Positions 55,088 to 63,624 are shown, counted from the stretch's first letter. The stretch is DNA of 64,000 bases from Mediterraneibacter butyricigenes (GCF_003574295.1 NZ_BHGK01000001.1:930001-994000); one strand, 5' to 3'. The notes: a model not told the origin generated them from the letters alone. Numbers and translations: made by a program.

Positions 55088-56572
55088 ATGAATAAATCGA
55101 AGCTATTGTATCACCTTGCAATCCTTTACCTCGTCCTCCCTTTCCTGATCTTTATCGGAGGATGGACAAAACCTTATATTGCGATTCCGGTAATTCTTCT
55201 GGTTCTTTTCTGCACATGGAAAGCCTGTAAAGAAAGTCCGGAAATGTGGTCGCCGGAATGGAATCGGGATAATATCGTGAAAGCTCTTTTTGTTATTGGG
55301 GTTCTTGCTGTTTGGGTCTATTATTCCGGAATCGGAAAATTTGTATTTCAGAATATGGATCATACCGCACGAAACAGCATTTTCAATATTCTTGTGGAAT
55401 ATGATTGGCCGGTAAGAAATCATAAAATTCTTTCCATTTTTGAGGGAACTTCTGGGGAAACGGGATTGATCTATTACATTGGATTCTGGCTGCCATCTGC
55501 TGTGATTGGGAAAATATTCGGACTTCGCATTGGATATTATATGCAGGCTGTCTGGGCATTACTAGGTTTGGTTCTGATCTATTACCTGATTTGTTGCCGA
55601 TATAAACAGATTAAGATCTGGCCTGTTTTTATTCTGATCTTCTTTAGTGGATTGGATATCGTCGGTGCCTATCTGATCAATATGGATTATGTAAATGCTG
55701 TAAATCCATGGCATTTGGAATGGTGGGGAAATCCTTATCAATTTTCCAGCATGACAACACAGTTATTCTGGGTATTTAATCAGGCACTTCCGGTATGGTT
55801 GGCAACAATGATGATTTATATGCAGAAAAATAATCGAAATCGGATATTTCTTCTGGCATGCAGTATGTTGACAAGCACGTTACCCTTTATTGGTTTGTTG
55901 CCTATCACCGTATTTTTGTGTTTATTATGTAAGGAAAATTCACTGGGAAATGCTGTACGAACCAGAGGGCAGTATTTTAAGGAACTCATGAAAGAAACAT
56001 GCACCATTCAAAATGTTCTTGGAGGCGGTCTGATCGGGATATTATCTTTCTGCTATTTAAGCGGAAATCTTTCCGGAGCACACGTGATGGAAGCGAATAC
56101 ATTAGGACCAGATTTTGACAACAGCATTGCAAAATATGTTCTTTTCATCATTTTAGATTTGGGGATTTATGTTATTCTTTTATATAATTATCAAATGGAT
56201 AATCTATTCTATTATCTGGTAGTTGGCTGTTTGTTGATCATTCCTTGGATCAAAGTAGGATACTCCGGGGATTTTTGCATGAGAGCATCGATTCCGGGAT
56301 TATTTCTGATTATGATCTGGGTTATGGATGCTGTGCAAAAAGCGTGGAAAGAAAAATCGTATATTCTGTTTCTGGCGCTTATTCTCACATTAGGTATCGG
56401 AAGCATTACACCGATTTTTGAAATGAGACGAACATTCACAGAAACATTTCAGAGAATTAATGCCGGCGAAATTGTTTATGCAGATGATGACGATGAAACC
56501 GTCTTGTTGAACAGCCCTAATTTTTCCGGGGATGTAGGGCAGAGTTTCTTTTATAAATACCTGGCGAAATAA
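55088..56572 (+). CDS. unrecognised polytopic membrane protein of the polysaccharide locus
   Basis: This 494-residue protein has about twelve helices and no motif I can name firmly. The first outer loop reads YSGIGKFVFQNMDHTARNSIF and YDWPVRN, and a later loop has NAVNPWHLEWWGNPYQFSS. These loops resemble those of polymerases or GT-C enzymes in other surface loci. A repeat-unit polymerase (Wzy) role is possible, since none other is clear. Its base composition is back to the level of the early rfb genes. It is the last gene of the operon, followed by a terminator. Confidence 0.7.
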   Translation: MNKSKLLYHLAILYLVLPFLIFIGGWTKPYIAIPVILLVLFCTWKACKESPEMWSPEWNRDNIVKALFVIGVLAVWVYYSGIGKFVFQNMDHTARNSIFNILVEYDWPVRNHKILSIFEGTSGETGLIYYIGFWLPSAVIGKIFGLRIGYYMQAVWALLGLVLIYYLICCRYKQIKIWPVFILIFFSGLDIVGAYLINMDYVNAVNPWHLEWWGNPYQFSSMTTQLFWVFNQALPVWLATMMIYMQKNNRNRIFLLACSMLTSTLPFIGLLPITVFLCLLCKENSLGNAVRTRGQYFKELMKETCTIQNVLGGGLIGILSFCYLSGNLSGAHVMEANTLGPDFDNSIAKYVLFIILDLGIYVILLYNYQMDNLFYYLVVGCLLIIPWIKVGYSGDFCMRASIPGLFLIMIWVMDAVQKAWKEKSYILFLALILTLGIGSITPIFEMRRTFTETFQRINAGEIVYADDDDETVLLNSPNFSGDVGQSFFYKYLAK

Positions 56573-56617
56573 TTCGACACCATAAAATAAGCCATCTGTC
56601 TATAATCAAATAATCTC

Positions 56618-56670
56618 AAAAACCGCGTGTCGGAAAGCTAATACCGAAGCTCCCAGGGCATGCGGTTTTT
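56618..56670. terminator. bidirectional terminator between the rfb operon and the Rpn gene
   Basis: AAAAACCGCGTG (56618-56629) and CATGCGGTTTTT (56659-56670) pair on either strand with A/T runs outside. It serves the rightward polysaccharide operon and the leftward Rpn gene, whose stop is at 56679. Confidence 0.8.
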
Positions 56671-56678
56671 GCAAGTTG

Positions 56679-57650
56679 TCAATCATTCAATTGTTTCAGC
56701 AAATTTTCCCGTTCCTCGGCAGGGATGTTTAATGCATCCATTGCCTGAATCGGAGTCATGTTCAAATTTTTCATAATGGCTTGAACAGAAGAAAGATAAC
56801 CTTCTATTTGGCCTTCTGCTCGTCCTATAGCTAATCCTTCCGCACGTCCAGTAGCTAACCCTTCTGCGTGTCCATCTTCTTTTGCTTCTTTTTTCAGATA
56901 GTCCATGACTTTATCTACATCACATTCTAATATACTCACACGTATAGCCTCCCTTCGATTCTTACTTAAAAATTCTGCCAGAACTCCATCCTTAATACAA
57001 TCATCTACTGCCTGGGTTACAGCTTCTTCTAGCGGAAGTTCTCTCTGATATGACCGAATACGCGATACCAGTTCTGTATAATCTCGAAGTGTCTGACAGG
57101 TTTTCATTAGTTGTTCATTATATCCTTTGTTGATATTCAGGACAATGGTTCGCAACTCCAGCCATGGTTCAATTCCTGAGTTGGTATTACTTTTTTCAAA
57201 CAAATCGGAAAGTCGCAATTCTGATCGATCCGGAAGATCTTTGTCGGTTCCATTGTAAAAGACAATAAAGCTTGGAGACGGAAGGCTCAGAGGATGGGAT
57301 CCGAATACCCTGTCCTGTGATATCATTCCGGCATAAATGGAAGTTACATATTGAAGATTCCGGTAAGGAAGGTTTGGACTGTATGTCGATTGATGTTCAT
57401 ATAGCGATAATGTAGTATCAAGAATCATAGAGACATCATTTCTTACAGAAAGAAACATTGCATTCTCTAATGTATTGATTTCCAAAACTTCCGGATCTTC
57501 ATAATGAGTTCCATTGATTGCATTATACAATTCCAGCAAATGTTCTGGTGTATTGAACAAAATGCGGAACAAACTGTCTTTGTAAGTTCTCTTAATGATT
57601 TGCTTGGTTTTACGTTTACTTGTTCTTTTGTTTTTCCTTGCCATAGGCAT
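56679..57650 (-). CDS. Rpn family recombination-promoting nuclease
   Basis: This 323-residue protein has the Rpn/PD-(D/E)XK-like N-terminal domain: KDSLFRILFNTPEHLLELYN, LDTTLSLYEHQSTYSPNLPYR (catalytic Asp...E-x-Q) and a long helical middle. A glycine-rich repeat follows near residues 262-287 (GHAEGLATGRAEGLAIGRAEG), typical of the family. Relatives are DNA endonucleases linked to RecA-independent recombination or defence, often in several copies per genome. Its upstream sequence contains one copy of the inverted repeat at 57749-57840. Confidence 0.87.
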   Translation of the reverse strand: MPMARKNKRTSKRKTKQIIKRTYKDSLFRILFNTPEHLLELYNAINGTHYEDPEVLEINTLENAMFLSVRNDVSMILDTTLSLYEHQSTYSPNLPYRNLQYVTSIYAGMISQDRVFGSHPLSLPSPSFIVFYNGTDKDLPDRSELRLSDLFEKSNTNSGIEPWLELRTIVLNINKGYNEQLMKTCQTLRDYTELVSRIRSYQRELPLEEAVTQAVDDCIKDGVLAEFLSKNRREAIRVSILECDVDKVMDYLKKEAKEDGHAEGLATGRAEGLAIGRAEGQIEGYLSSVQAIMKNLNMTPIQAMDALNIPAEERENLLKQLND

Positions 57651-57748
57651 ATTCTCCTTTCGAGGTGCAGGAGTGAAATGCCGACTGGCTTTTTCGAAAT
57701 CTCCTGCTGAATGGAATTGGTTTCAAGCATTGAGATTTCTTTTTCCGA

Positions 57749-57840
57749 AGAATTTCGGTAGAAAATATACAGATGCAGATATTTCTGCAAAGAAAAGTAA
57801 GAAAAATAAATGCTTTTGATATATAACTTTTATAACAGGA
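57749..57840 (+). repeat. left copy of a ~92-bp inverted repeat
   Basis: This segment matches the reverse complement of 63811-63901 at nearly every base, with one small indel and about two mismatches near the distal end. The core AATTTCGGTAGAAAATATAC and the ATAAATGCTTTTGATATATAA part are identical. It lies in the 5' region of the Rpn gene. The rest of the 334-base gap 57651-57984 shows only a terminator. Confidence 0.9.
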
Positions 57841-57946
57841 AAGTGGCGATCTGTCAATTATATTTCATACAAGTTATTTTATATTTCAAATATCAGGAAT
57901 TCGTGCTAATGTTTAGGTAAGTTATTTCATATGATGAATGTAAAAA

Positions 57947-57977
57947 AAACAGCACTACCGGATTCCCGATAGTGCTG
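57947..57977 (-). terminator. terminator after the Spo0A-domain gene
   Basis: On the minus strand CAGCACTATCGGG pairs with CCGGTAGTGCTG (57977-57950), followed by TTTTTTTT. It directly follows the stop at 57985. Confidence 0.85.
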
Positions 57978-57984
57978 AGTCCTC

Positions 57985-58464
57985 TTAAAACTTTAAATCT
58001 GGATTAGCATGAGTTCTCGTATATTCGAACCAGGCTCTTTTTGCATTTATTACCATTTCTCTGAAATCTGCTTCTTCATCAATCTCGTCTTCCGGTCTTT
58101 GCATTGGGACAACCGTAATATTCCCGTCTTCTATCCAACTGCAAATATATCCGATAAACTGACTGATACAGGGACGGTTACGAATCCCATTCCCGATAAT
58201 TTTCTTGAGCATGGGAGTCTGCTCCCGCCAGATGATTTCCAGAACGGTTCGAATATTCCGCTCTACTGCAGATCCGGTGGTCTGATAAGTTGTTGCTACC
58301 TCAAGATAGATTTTTTTGGTGATCAGCTCCAGATTTTGCGGGTCAACAAGTGAGAGACAGATTGCTTCAACAAGATAACGGTATCCTATGTAATTTGGTG
58401 TTGCTCCAAGTTGGATCAACAACCGTCGGATTCGTCCCGCCATCGGCGTCTGATACAAGATCAT
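57985..58464 (-). CDS. stand-alone Spo0A C-terminal-domain protein
   Basis: The product is 159 residues from the ATG at 58464, with GGAGG 10 nt upstream. Residues ~10-85 match the Spo0A effector domain: IRRLLIQLGATPNYIGYRYL, EAICLSL, then TKKIYLEVATTYQTTGSAVERN and IRTVLEIIWRE. No receiver domain is present. The ~75-residue C-terminal part (LKKIIGNGIRNRPCISQFI, ICSWIEDG) is not familiar. It likely binds 0A-box-like DNA without phosphorylation control. It lies 5 bp after the small gene that the mobile element has split, so its transcription may now be altered. Confidence 0.85.
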   Translation of the reverse strand: MILYQTPMAGRIRRLLIQLGATPNYIGYRYLVEAICLSLVDPQNLELITKKIYLEVATTYQTTGSAVERNIRTVLEIIWREQTPMLKKIIGNGIRNRPCISQFIGYICSWIEDGNITVVPMQRPEDEIDEEADFREMVINAKRAWFEYTRTHANPDLKF

Positions 58465-58469
58465 AGACC

Positions 58470-58664
58470 CTATTCCTCCCACACATTCTCTTTTTTCATA
58501 CCGTGTACGAGTTCCAGAACTTCTTTATCGGACAGTGTTAAAAGAAAACGACAAAATGTTTGCAGACTGTATCCGCTGCGACCCATTTCCTGTTCGATAT
58601 AGCAACGCGGTGTTTCATCCAACACCTCTGCCATAAGTTCCTGTGATAGTTCATTATCATGACG
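58470..58664 (-). pseudogene. 3' part of a small gene split by the mobile element
   Basis: Read on the minus strand from 58664 this gives RHDNELSQELMAEVLDE, ending KKENVWEE and TAG at 58470-58472 (64 residues). Its 5' part is at 63577-63624 beyond the element. Joined at the direct repeat ATAATT the two give one uninterrupted 80-codon protein. As it stands, translation could restart at the ATG at 58634. The family is not recognised; the middle (SGYSLQTFCRFLLTLSDKE) is helical. Confidence 0.75.
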
Positions 58665-58762
58665 ATAATTGTAGATGATTATTTAAAATTTTATATCTAA
58701 TTTTCGATTATCCGCATAAACACTATACTTTCAAGTATTTTGAAGTATAGAAAAAACTCATT

Positions 58763-58784
58763 TTACCACGAATTTACCACGATT
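58763..58784 (+). repeat. left TTTACCACG arm repeats of the element
   Basis: Two TTTACCACG copies lie side by side here. Similar copies occur near the other end (63421-63445 and one more near 63487-63493). The 13-bp ATTTACCACGATT is shared exactly by 58772-58784 and 63421-63433. Their placement ~100-150 bp inside both ends fits arm-type binding sites for the N-terminal domain of the integrase. The following gap to 58921 also has a hairpin (58820-58852) that can act as a terminator for the alkyltransferase-like gene. Confidence 0.6.
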
Positions 58785-58921
58785 GAATGAGCCTTGATAT
58801 GACCTATAAAATAACACCCAAAAGACATCATTACACCTAAATGGTGTCTTTTTAAAAAGCAGTCAATCCTAAGACTAACTGCTTTGTGTATAGAGATATG
58901 AAATTGTGAAATAGAATTTGC

Positions 58922-59410
58922 CTATTTCAAATCAAAAAGAGAATTTTCATAGTCCTTTACATAGTATCGTATATTTTTACGCCCCTTTTGAATAATGGTA
59001 TGTCCCTCTGCTTCTAATTTTTCTTTCTGTGCTTCAATACCATTTGGATATTTAGCATTTAATTCTCCGTTTGCTTTTAATGTTCTCCAATAGGGTGTTT
59101 CATCTTCGGAACGCTGATAACTCGCCCACGCTACAATAGAAACAAATATACCCGCTGTAATCGGCTCTGTAAAATCTGCACCACTCAATTTTGCAAAGTG
59201 TTCTCGTATTTTTCCAACCGTAATCACTTTACCATACGGAACTTTTTTCATTACTTTGTCATAGTCAATCGGGGGAGCAAAATACATTTTGTTTCCACCA
59301 TATTTCTCAATACTTTTCTGGTCTATGATAATTTGAAATTTTGGCATATCCTTACTATCATGCAACATAGCATTAAAATCTTTTTTATCTTCATTTGCCA
59401 TTTGTGCCAC
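58922..59410 (-). CDS. alkyltransferase-like (ATL/MGMT family) DNA-binding protein
   Basis: This 162-residue protein has a C-terminal O6-alkylguanine transferase-type helix-turn-helix region (VPYGKVITVGKIREHFAK). The active-site PCHR is replaced by PYWR (DETPYWRTLKANGEL), so no methyl acceptor cysteine remains. By family knowledge ATL proteins bind O6-alkylguanine and hand it to nucleotide excision repair. The gene is cargo of the element, read leftward after the XRE gene. Confidence 0.78.
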   Translation of the reverse strand: MAQMANEDKKDFNAMLHDSKDMPKFQIIIDQKSIEKYGGNKMYFAPPIDYDKVMKKVPYGKVITVGKIREHFAKLSGADFTEPITAGIFVSIVAWASYQRSEDETPYWRTLKANGELNAKYPNGIEAQKEKLEAEGHTIIQKGRKNIRYYVKDYENSLFDLK

Positions 59411-59619
59411 CTCCTACTTTAAGGATAGTCTGTTTCTTATTTCCATGCAATGAGGCTGTTTGAAAATTATTAACACTTTCAAATTTGTCGCTTTCTTCAT
59501 ATCCATATTATAACAGTTCCATATATCCGCCACAATAAAAATCAGCATACCCTTAGCATTTATGGAACAAAAATGCACACTTTTTCTTTCTTCCTCTTGA
59601 TTACCCCACAACAGAAAAG

Positions 59620-59682
59620 AAAAAGCCCTGTCAAGAGCCTTGCCACCATTGGTGGTGCTTTGCACTCTTTACTGGGCTTTTT
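59620..59682 (-). terminator. terminator after the XRE regulator gene
   Basis: AAAAAGCCC (59620-59628) and GGGCTTTTT (59674-59682) enclose a second hairpin (GCCACCATTGGTGGT). It can work on either strand; the leftward XRE gene ends at 59712. The 300-base gap 59411-59711 has no other feature I can support. Confidence 0.7.
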
Positions 59683-59711
59683 GTTTGCTGTATCTTCCAT
59701 GCAAGAGGAAA

Positions 59712-60383
59712 TTAAAGACCTCTGTTCCATTTCGCCTTTAGATAATCTTCATAGTCTGCTTCATTGAAGTCTACTTGTGGAGAAGTGTCGGGAATGTTGT
59801 TTCTGTTGTCTATATCCGCAAGCTGACGAAATATCCAATCATCATAAGGGTCATGGTATTTATACTCTTTGGGCTGTTCTCTGTATCGGTCTAACCCTCG
59901 CATTTCCTTATGTACTTTTATCATGCGTTCCAGTTTTTGACGCTGTATCAACTGCTTGATTTCCATAAGTTCTTCCAACTCCGTAACCTCATTGGTAATG
60001 TAGTTATGGATATACTGTATGAGTTTATATGCCTTGTAAAATGTGCATTCTTTTTCATCATCGAAAAATTCATTTTCAGACAGGTAATCTAAGGAAACAT
60101 TGAAGTCTTGTTCCCGTTTGATAATATCCATGATATAGGGCTCGGTGTGGTCAATATACTTCCATTCTCCCGACAATAATTCATTGGGTGTTACTCCCAG
60201 CACGTCCATTATCTTTTCCAGCGTATCAAAGGTAGGATAATTCACGCCACGTTCAATCTTGGAAAGGCTCTGCATATTGATACCGATTTTGTCCGCAAGT
60301 TCCTGTTGTTTCATTCCTCTATGCTTTCTTATGGTCTGTATGTTCTCTCCTAAGAAACTGATTTTCTTTTCGTAATGCTCCAT
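59712..60383 (-). CDS. XRE family transcriptional regulator of the element
   Basis: This 223-residue protein has an N-terminal HTH domain (LGENIQTIRKHRGMKQQEL, then KIGINMQSLSKIERGVNYP). A long helical C-terminal part with KAYKLIQYIHNYITNEVTEL follows. Similar regulators lie beside relaxase genes of small Tn916-like elements and control excision or transfer. It is divergent from the relaxase gene, and the promoters lie in 60384-60842. Confidence 0.85.
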   Translation of the reverse strand: MEHYEKKISFLGENIQTIRKHRGMKQQELADKIGINMQSLSKIERGVNYPTFDTLEKIMDVLGVTPNELLSGEWKYIDHTEPYIMDIIKREQDFNVSLDYLSENEFFDDEKECTFYKAYKLIQYIHNYITNEVTELEELMEIKQLIQRQKLERMIKVHKEMRGLDRYREQPKEYKYHDPYDDWIFRQLADIDNRNNIPDTSPQVDFNEADYEDYLKAKWNRGL

Positions 60384-60472
60384 GACTTAGTATAAACACT
60401 CCTTTCATTGCTTTTCTTGGTATTTATAAGCATATCATACTTAATATATATCTAAAAGTCAACAAAAACTTC

Positions 60473-60501
60473 TTGACAAGTAATTCTAATGGCGTTATTA
60501 T
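60473..60501 (+). promoter_or_regulatory. promoter toward the relaxase gene
   Basis: TTGACA (60473-60478) and TATTAT (60496-60501) have a 17-bp spacer and point to the relaxase-xis-int genes. They lie in the divergent region next to the XRE gene, where its product would be expected to bind. Confidence 0.7.
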
Positions 60502-60842
60502 CGTATCAGATAGAGTGATTAAGCACGCTAGGGTCAATCACACGCTTGAGTAAGCATAGAAAAGATGTATTTTCATTTTGATAGCATGAATAAGCATAGA
60601 CTATCAGACCGAAAATAAGGTTTCTGACTGGGGCTGTTCCGTTTAGCCACGAGCCTTACAAGGCTCGTGAGCGTTAAGAACGGATCAGACACAGGAAGAA
60701 AGGGAACGCCTTTAGGCGTTCATAAAGGGCGTATATGTAACACCGCCCTGCGCATACATGTCATAGTACCTAGAAACTGTGATAAATAAAGGAAAAAACA
60801 CGATTTTTACCCCGCAAAAAAACGGGAAGTACGAAAGGAGTA
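60502..60842 (+). other. structured leader with candidate oriT
   Basis: This ~340-base non-coding stretch has a perfect hairpin CACGAGCCTT/AAGGCTCGTG (60648-60669), another GAACGCC-TTTA-GGCGTTC (60704-60721), repeats of TAAGCATAGA near 60550 and 60590, and a small inverted repeat TACCCCG-CAAAAAAA-CGGGAAGTA (60808-60831) just upstream of the relaxase start. By comparison with MobT/Tn916 elements, the origin of transfer normally lies next to the relaxase gene, so this last repeat is a candidate. The nick site is not identified. Confidence 0.5.
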
Positions 60843-61941
60843 ATGCACTATAACTACACACAAAAATTTATCCGTTAAGATTGATTACATCAGCATTGTA
60901 TTTGATACTACAACCGCAGAAGATATCATCATGCACATTTTAGGTTTACCGACTGACATTTTCAATGTTTATCCAGCAACGATAAAATTCAAGACTTATC
61001 AAGCACGCTGGCAGATTGGAGATATTTATGTATCGGGGGACGCAAGAAAGACAGAGGACAACCCACAGGGGCTAGGCTGTTATCTTGTTATGACTGGCAG
61101 AGGTTGTGATGATATTTTCCGTATTCTCGACAGTAGGAATTATACCTTTGGGGATATGTTCCGACGTTGCGAGCGAAGATACGGACTGGATAATTTCCAT
61201 TTCACAAGACTTGATATTGCCATTGACGATAAGAACGAAAAGCCATTCTTTACCATTGAGCAGATAAAGAAGAAATGCGAAAAAGAGGAATTTATCTCAA
61301 ACAGTGAGGGCTACCACTTTGATGAAAGCAAGTTTGACGATTTCGACACCGCAAAGACTGTTTATATCGGTGCTGGAAAATCTGGATTATCCTACCGCTT
61401 TTATGATAAGGATAAAGAAGTCTGTTCAAAACATAATAAGACGCTTGAGGAAGTCGGCAGTTGGAAACGGACAGAAATGCAACTGCGTGATGATAAGGCT
61501 CATGCTTTTGCCATGACATTCAAGGACAGACCGCTGGAACTTGGGGAACTGGCTTTCGGGCTACTGGCAAACAACCTACGCTTTGTCGTGCCAAACAGAA
61601 ACGAAAGTAATAAAAGCAGGTGGAAAACGTGTCGATTTTGGGAACGCTTTTTAGGGGCTGTGGAAGTCTTGAAACTGCAAGTACCAAAACAGCAAAATTC
61701 CCTTGAGGAAACACAGCAATGGCTCACAGAGGGTGGCGTGATTTCCGCTGTCAAAAGTTTTTACTTCTTGGAAGAACATGACGCATTAGGTGGACTGGAA
61801 AAAGTGGGAACTATGCTTGATAAGGCAAGATACAGCAATTCCCTTTCCAGTAAATTAACCGCCCATTTACAGAGGATAAACCGCACCGACCTTATCCCCT
61901 ATATCCAGTATGACACGAAACATGGGAAAGGGGGTATCTGA
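60843..61941 (+). pseudogene. MobT-type relaxase/replication initiator with 5' frameshift
   Basis: The frame open from 60931 gives 336 residues of a Rep_trans/Orf20-like protein (RYGLDNFHFTRLDIAIDDKNE, VGSWKRTEMQLRDDKAHA, RFWERFLGAVEVLKL). The true N-terminus lies upstream: in-frame codons read NLSVKIDYISIVFDTTTAEDI but have no start. An ATG at 60843 with an AAAGGAG site gives MHYNYTQ in another frame. Removing one A from the run of five at 60862-60866 joins them. The active-site residues in the later part look intact. It would nick oriT and may start rolling-circle replication. Confidence 0.82.
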
Positions 61942-62144
61942 TGAATAACAACGATATTCCCGTATGGGAAAAATACACCCTTACCATTGAAGAAGCGTCA
62001 AAGTATTTCCGTATCGGAGAAAACAAGTTAAGACGATTGGCAGAGGAAAACAAGGACGCTGGCTGGCTCATTATGAATGGCAACCGCATACAGATTAAAC
62101 GCCGACAGTTTGAACAGGTTATTGATAAATTGGACGCAATCTAA
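61941..62144 (+). CDS. xis: excisionase, Tn916 Xis family
   Basis: This is a 67-residue winged-helix protein with the Tn916 Xis pattern: [10 protein letters not shown]-like [26 protein letters not shown] and [14 protein letters not shown]. It bends the element ends and favours excision by the integrase. Its ATG overlaps the relaxase stop by one base. The integrase gene follows after 78 bp. Confidence 0.92.
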   Translation: MNNNDIPVWEKYTLTIEEASKYFRIGENKLRRLAEENKDAGWLIMNGNRIQIKRRQFEQVIDKLDAI

Positions 62145-62222
62145 TGCAAATGAGCCTTGTATGTGTTATGATGAACACAAGTCATATCAAGGTTCTTTCC
62201 AACAAGGAAAGGAGCAGACACC

Positions 62223-63416
62223 ATGAAAGAAAAAAGACGGGATAACAAAGGACGTATCCTGCATACTGGAGAGAGCCAACGAACAGACGGAAAATACTTA
62301 TATAAATATGTGGACGCATTTGGAAACACAAAATATGTGTATGCTTGGAGATTGACACCCACAGACCCGACACCAAAGGGAAAACGGGAAAAACTCTCAC
62401 TTCGTGAACTGGAACAGCAGATAAGACGGGATATTGAGGACGGTATCGACAGCACAGGCAAGAAAATGACACTTTGTCAACTCTATGCCAAACAGAACGC
62501 ACAAAGGGCAAATGTGAAGAAAAGCACAATGAAACAACGGGAACAACTCATGCGGTTATTGAAAGAGGATAAGTTAGGTGCTAGGAGCATTGATACGATA
62601 AAACCCTCTGACGCTAAGGAATGGGCGTTACGCATGAAAGACAAAGGCTTTTCCTATAACACCATTAACAACCATAAACGCTCGTTAAAAGCGTCATTCT
62701 ATATCGCCATACAAGACGATTGTGTAAGGAAAAACCCTTTTGATTTCAAGTTAAGTGAAGTCCTAGAAAATGATACCAAAGAGAAAGTCGCATTGACAGA
62801 GGAACAGGAACAAGCCTTACTCTCATTCATCAAGACGGACAATGTGTATCACAAGTATTATGATGATGTGCTGATACTGTTAAAGACAGGACTTCGTATC
62901 TCGGAACTGTGCGGACTGACAGTAGCCGATATTGATTTTAAGAATGAAGTTGTGATTATCGACCACCAGTTACTAAAGAGCAAGGAACAGGGCTATTATA
63001 TTGAAACGCCTAAAACAAAGAGCGGAATAAGGCAAGTGCCATTAAGCAGAGAAACAATACAGGCATTTCAACGGGTTATGAAGAAACACCCAAAGGCAGA
63101 ACCATTTGTGATAGACGGACGGAGCAATTTCCTATTTGTCAATCATAAAGGCAAGCCCAAAGTTGCGATTGATTACAACGCCTTATTTGTCCGTATGATA
63201 AAGAAATACAACAAGCACCACAAGGACAATCCCTTGCCACATATCACACCGCATACGCTACGCCATACATTCTGCACAAGGCTGGCAAGCAAGAACATGA
63301 ACCCAAAAGATTTACAGTATATCATGGGGCATTCAAACATCAGTATCACAATGAACTGGTATGCTCATGCGTCCATAGATACCGCAAAATCAGAGGTTCA
63401 GCGTCTAATCGCATAA
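62223..63416 (+). CDS. int: Tn916-type tyrosine integrase
   Basis: This is a 397-residue integrase with the same architecture as Tn916 Int. It has an N-terminal arm-binding domain (EKRRDNKGRILHTGESQR), a core-binding domain with the shared stretch KKMTLCQLYAKQNAQR and IKPSDAKEWALRM, and a catalytic domain. Catalytic residues are Arg in TGLRISELCGL, HxxR in PHTLRHTFCT, His in MGHSNISIT and Tyr in NWYAHAS. The AAGGAAAGGAG site lies just upstream. It is intact, so the element may still move if the relaxase is not needed for excision. Confidence 0.95.
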   Translation: MKEKRRDNKGRILHTGESQRTDGKYLYKYVDAFGNTKYVYAWRLTPTDPTPKGKREKLSLRELEQQIRRDIEDGIDSTGKKMTLCQLYAKQNAQRANVKKSTMKQREQLMRLLKEDKLGARSIDTIKPSDAKEWALRMKDKGFSYNTINNHKRSLKASFYIAIQDDCVRKNPFDFKLSEVLENDTKEKVALTEEQEQALLSFIKTDNVYHKYYDDVLILLKTGLRISELCGLTVADIDFKNEVVIIDHQLLKSKEQGYYIETPKTKSGIRQVPLSRETIQAFQRVMKKHPKAEPFVIDGRSNFLFVNHKGKPKVAIDYNALFVRMIKKYNKHHKDNPLPHITPHTLRHTFCTRLASKNMNPKDLQYIMGHSNISITMNWYAHASIDTAKSEVQRLIA

Positions 63417-63420
63417 AAGT

Positions 63421-63543
63421 ATTTACCACGATTTTAACCACGTTTGATAGAGAAAATATAGGAAGATAGACCTAGATATGTGAGGTTTACCACAAAAGCA
63501 AAATGCCCGTAGAGCCGATAAAATAAGGCTTTGCGGACATTTA
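63421..63543. repeat. right arm repeats and hairpin of the element
   Basis: TTTACCACGATTTTAACCACG at 63422 onward and TTTACCAC at 63487 repeat the left-arm motif. A hairpin AAATGCCCG...CGGACATTT (63501-63543) follows. These fill the ~160 bases between the integrase stop and the right end at 63582. Confidence 0.6.
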
Positions 63544-63576
63544 AGAAGATATAAAAAGATAGTCAAAAAGACATAT

Positions 63577-63624
63577 ATAATTTACTCTTAAATACTGATT
63601 GAGACGTTTATTGGATTTTTTCAC
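63577..63624 (-). pseudogene. 5' part of the small gene split by the mobile element
   Basis: A GTG at 63624 has an AGGAGG site 6 nt upstream and opens VKKSNKRLNQYLRVNY. The reading then enters the element. Joined to 58664-58470 it gives an 80-residue protein directly upstream of the Spo0A-domain gene. Upstream to 63810 there is AT-rich sequence that should hold the promoter; I cannot fix one. Confidence 0.7.

Larger units (their letters stand above)
58671..63582. mobile_element. Tn916-family integrative and mobilizable element (~4.9 kb)
   Basis: The element carries an alkyltransferase-like gene, an XRE regulator, a MobT-type relaxase gene (frameshifted), xis and a Tn916-type int. There are no conjugation pore genes, so it would need a helper. 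The ends are set by the split host gene: the 6-bp direct repeat ATAATT lies at 58665-58670 and 63577-63582, matching the 6-bp coupling sequences left by Tn916-like integrases. TTTACCACG repeats lie inside both ends. Confidence 0.85.

Noticed and set aside
59414-59665. 83-residue minus-strand open frame in the mobile element
   Set aside because: It overlaps a strong nested hairpin terminator and shows no protein-like composition.
58772-63433. ATTTACCACGATT direct repeat as the attachment core of the element
   Set aside because: The split host gene places the ends outside these copies, at ATAATT 58665-58670 and 63577-63582. The longer repeats fit arm-type integrase sites instead.
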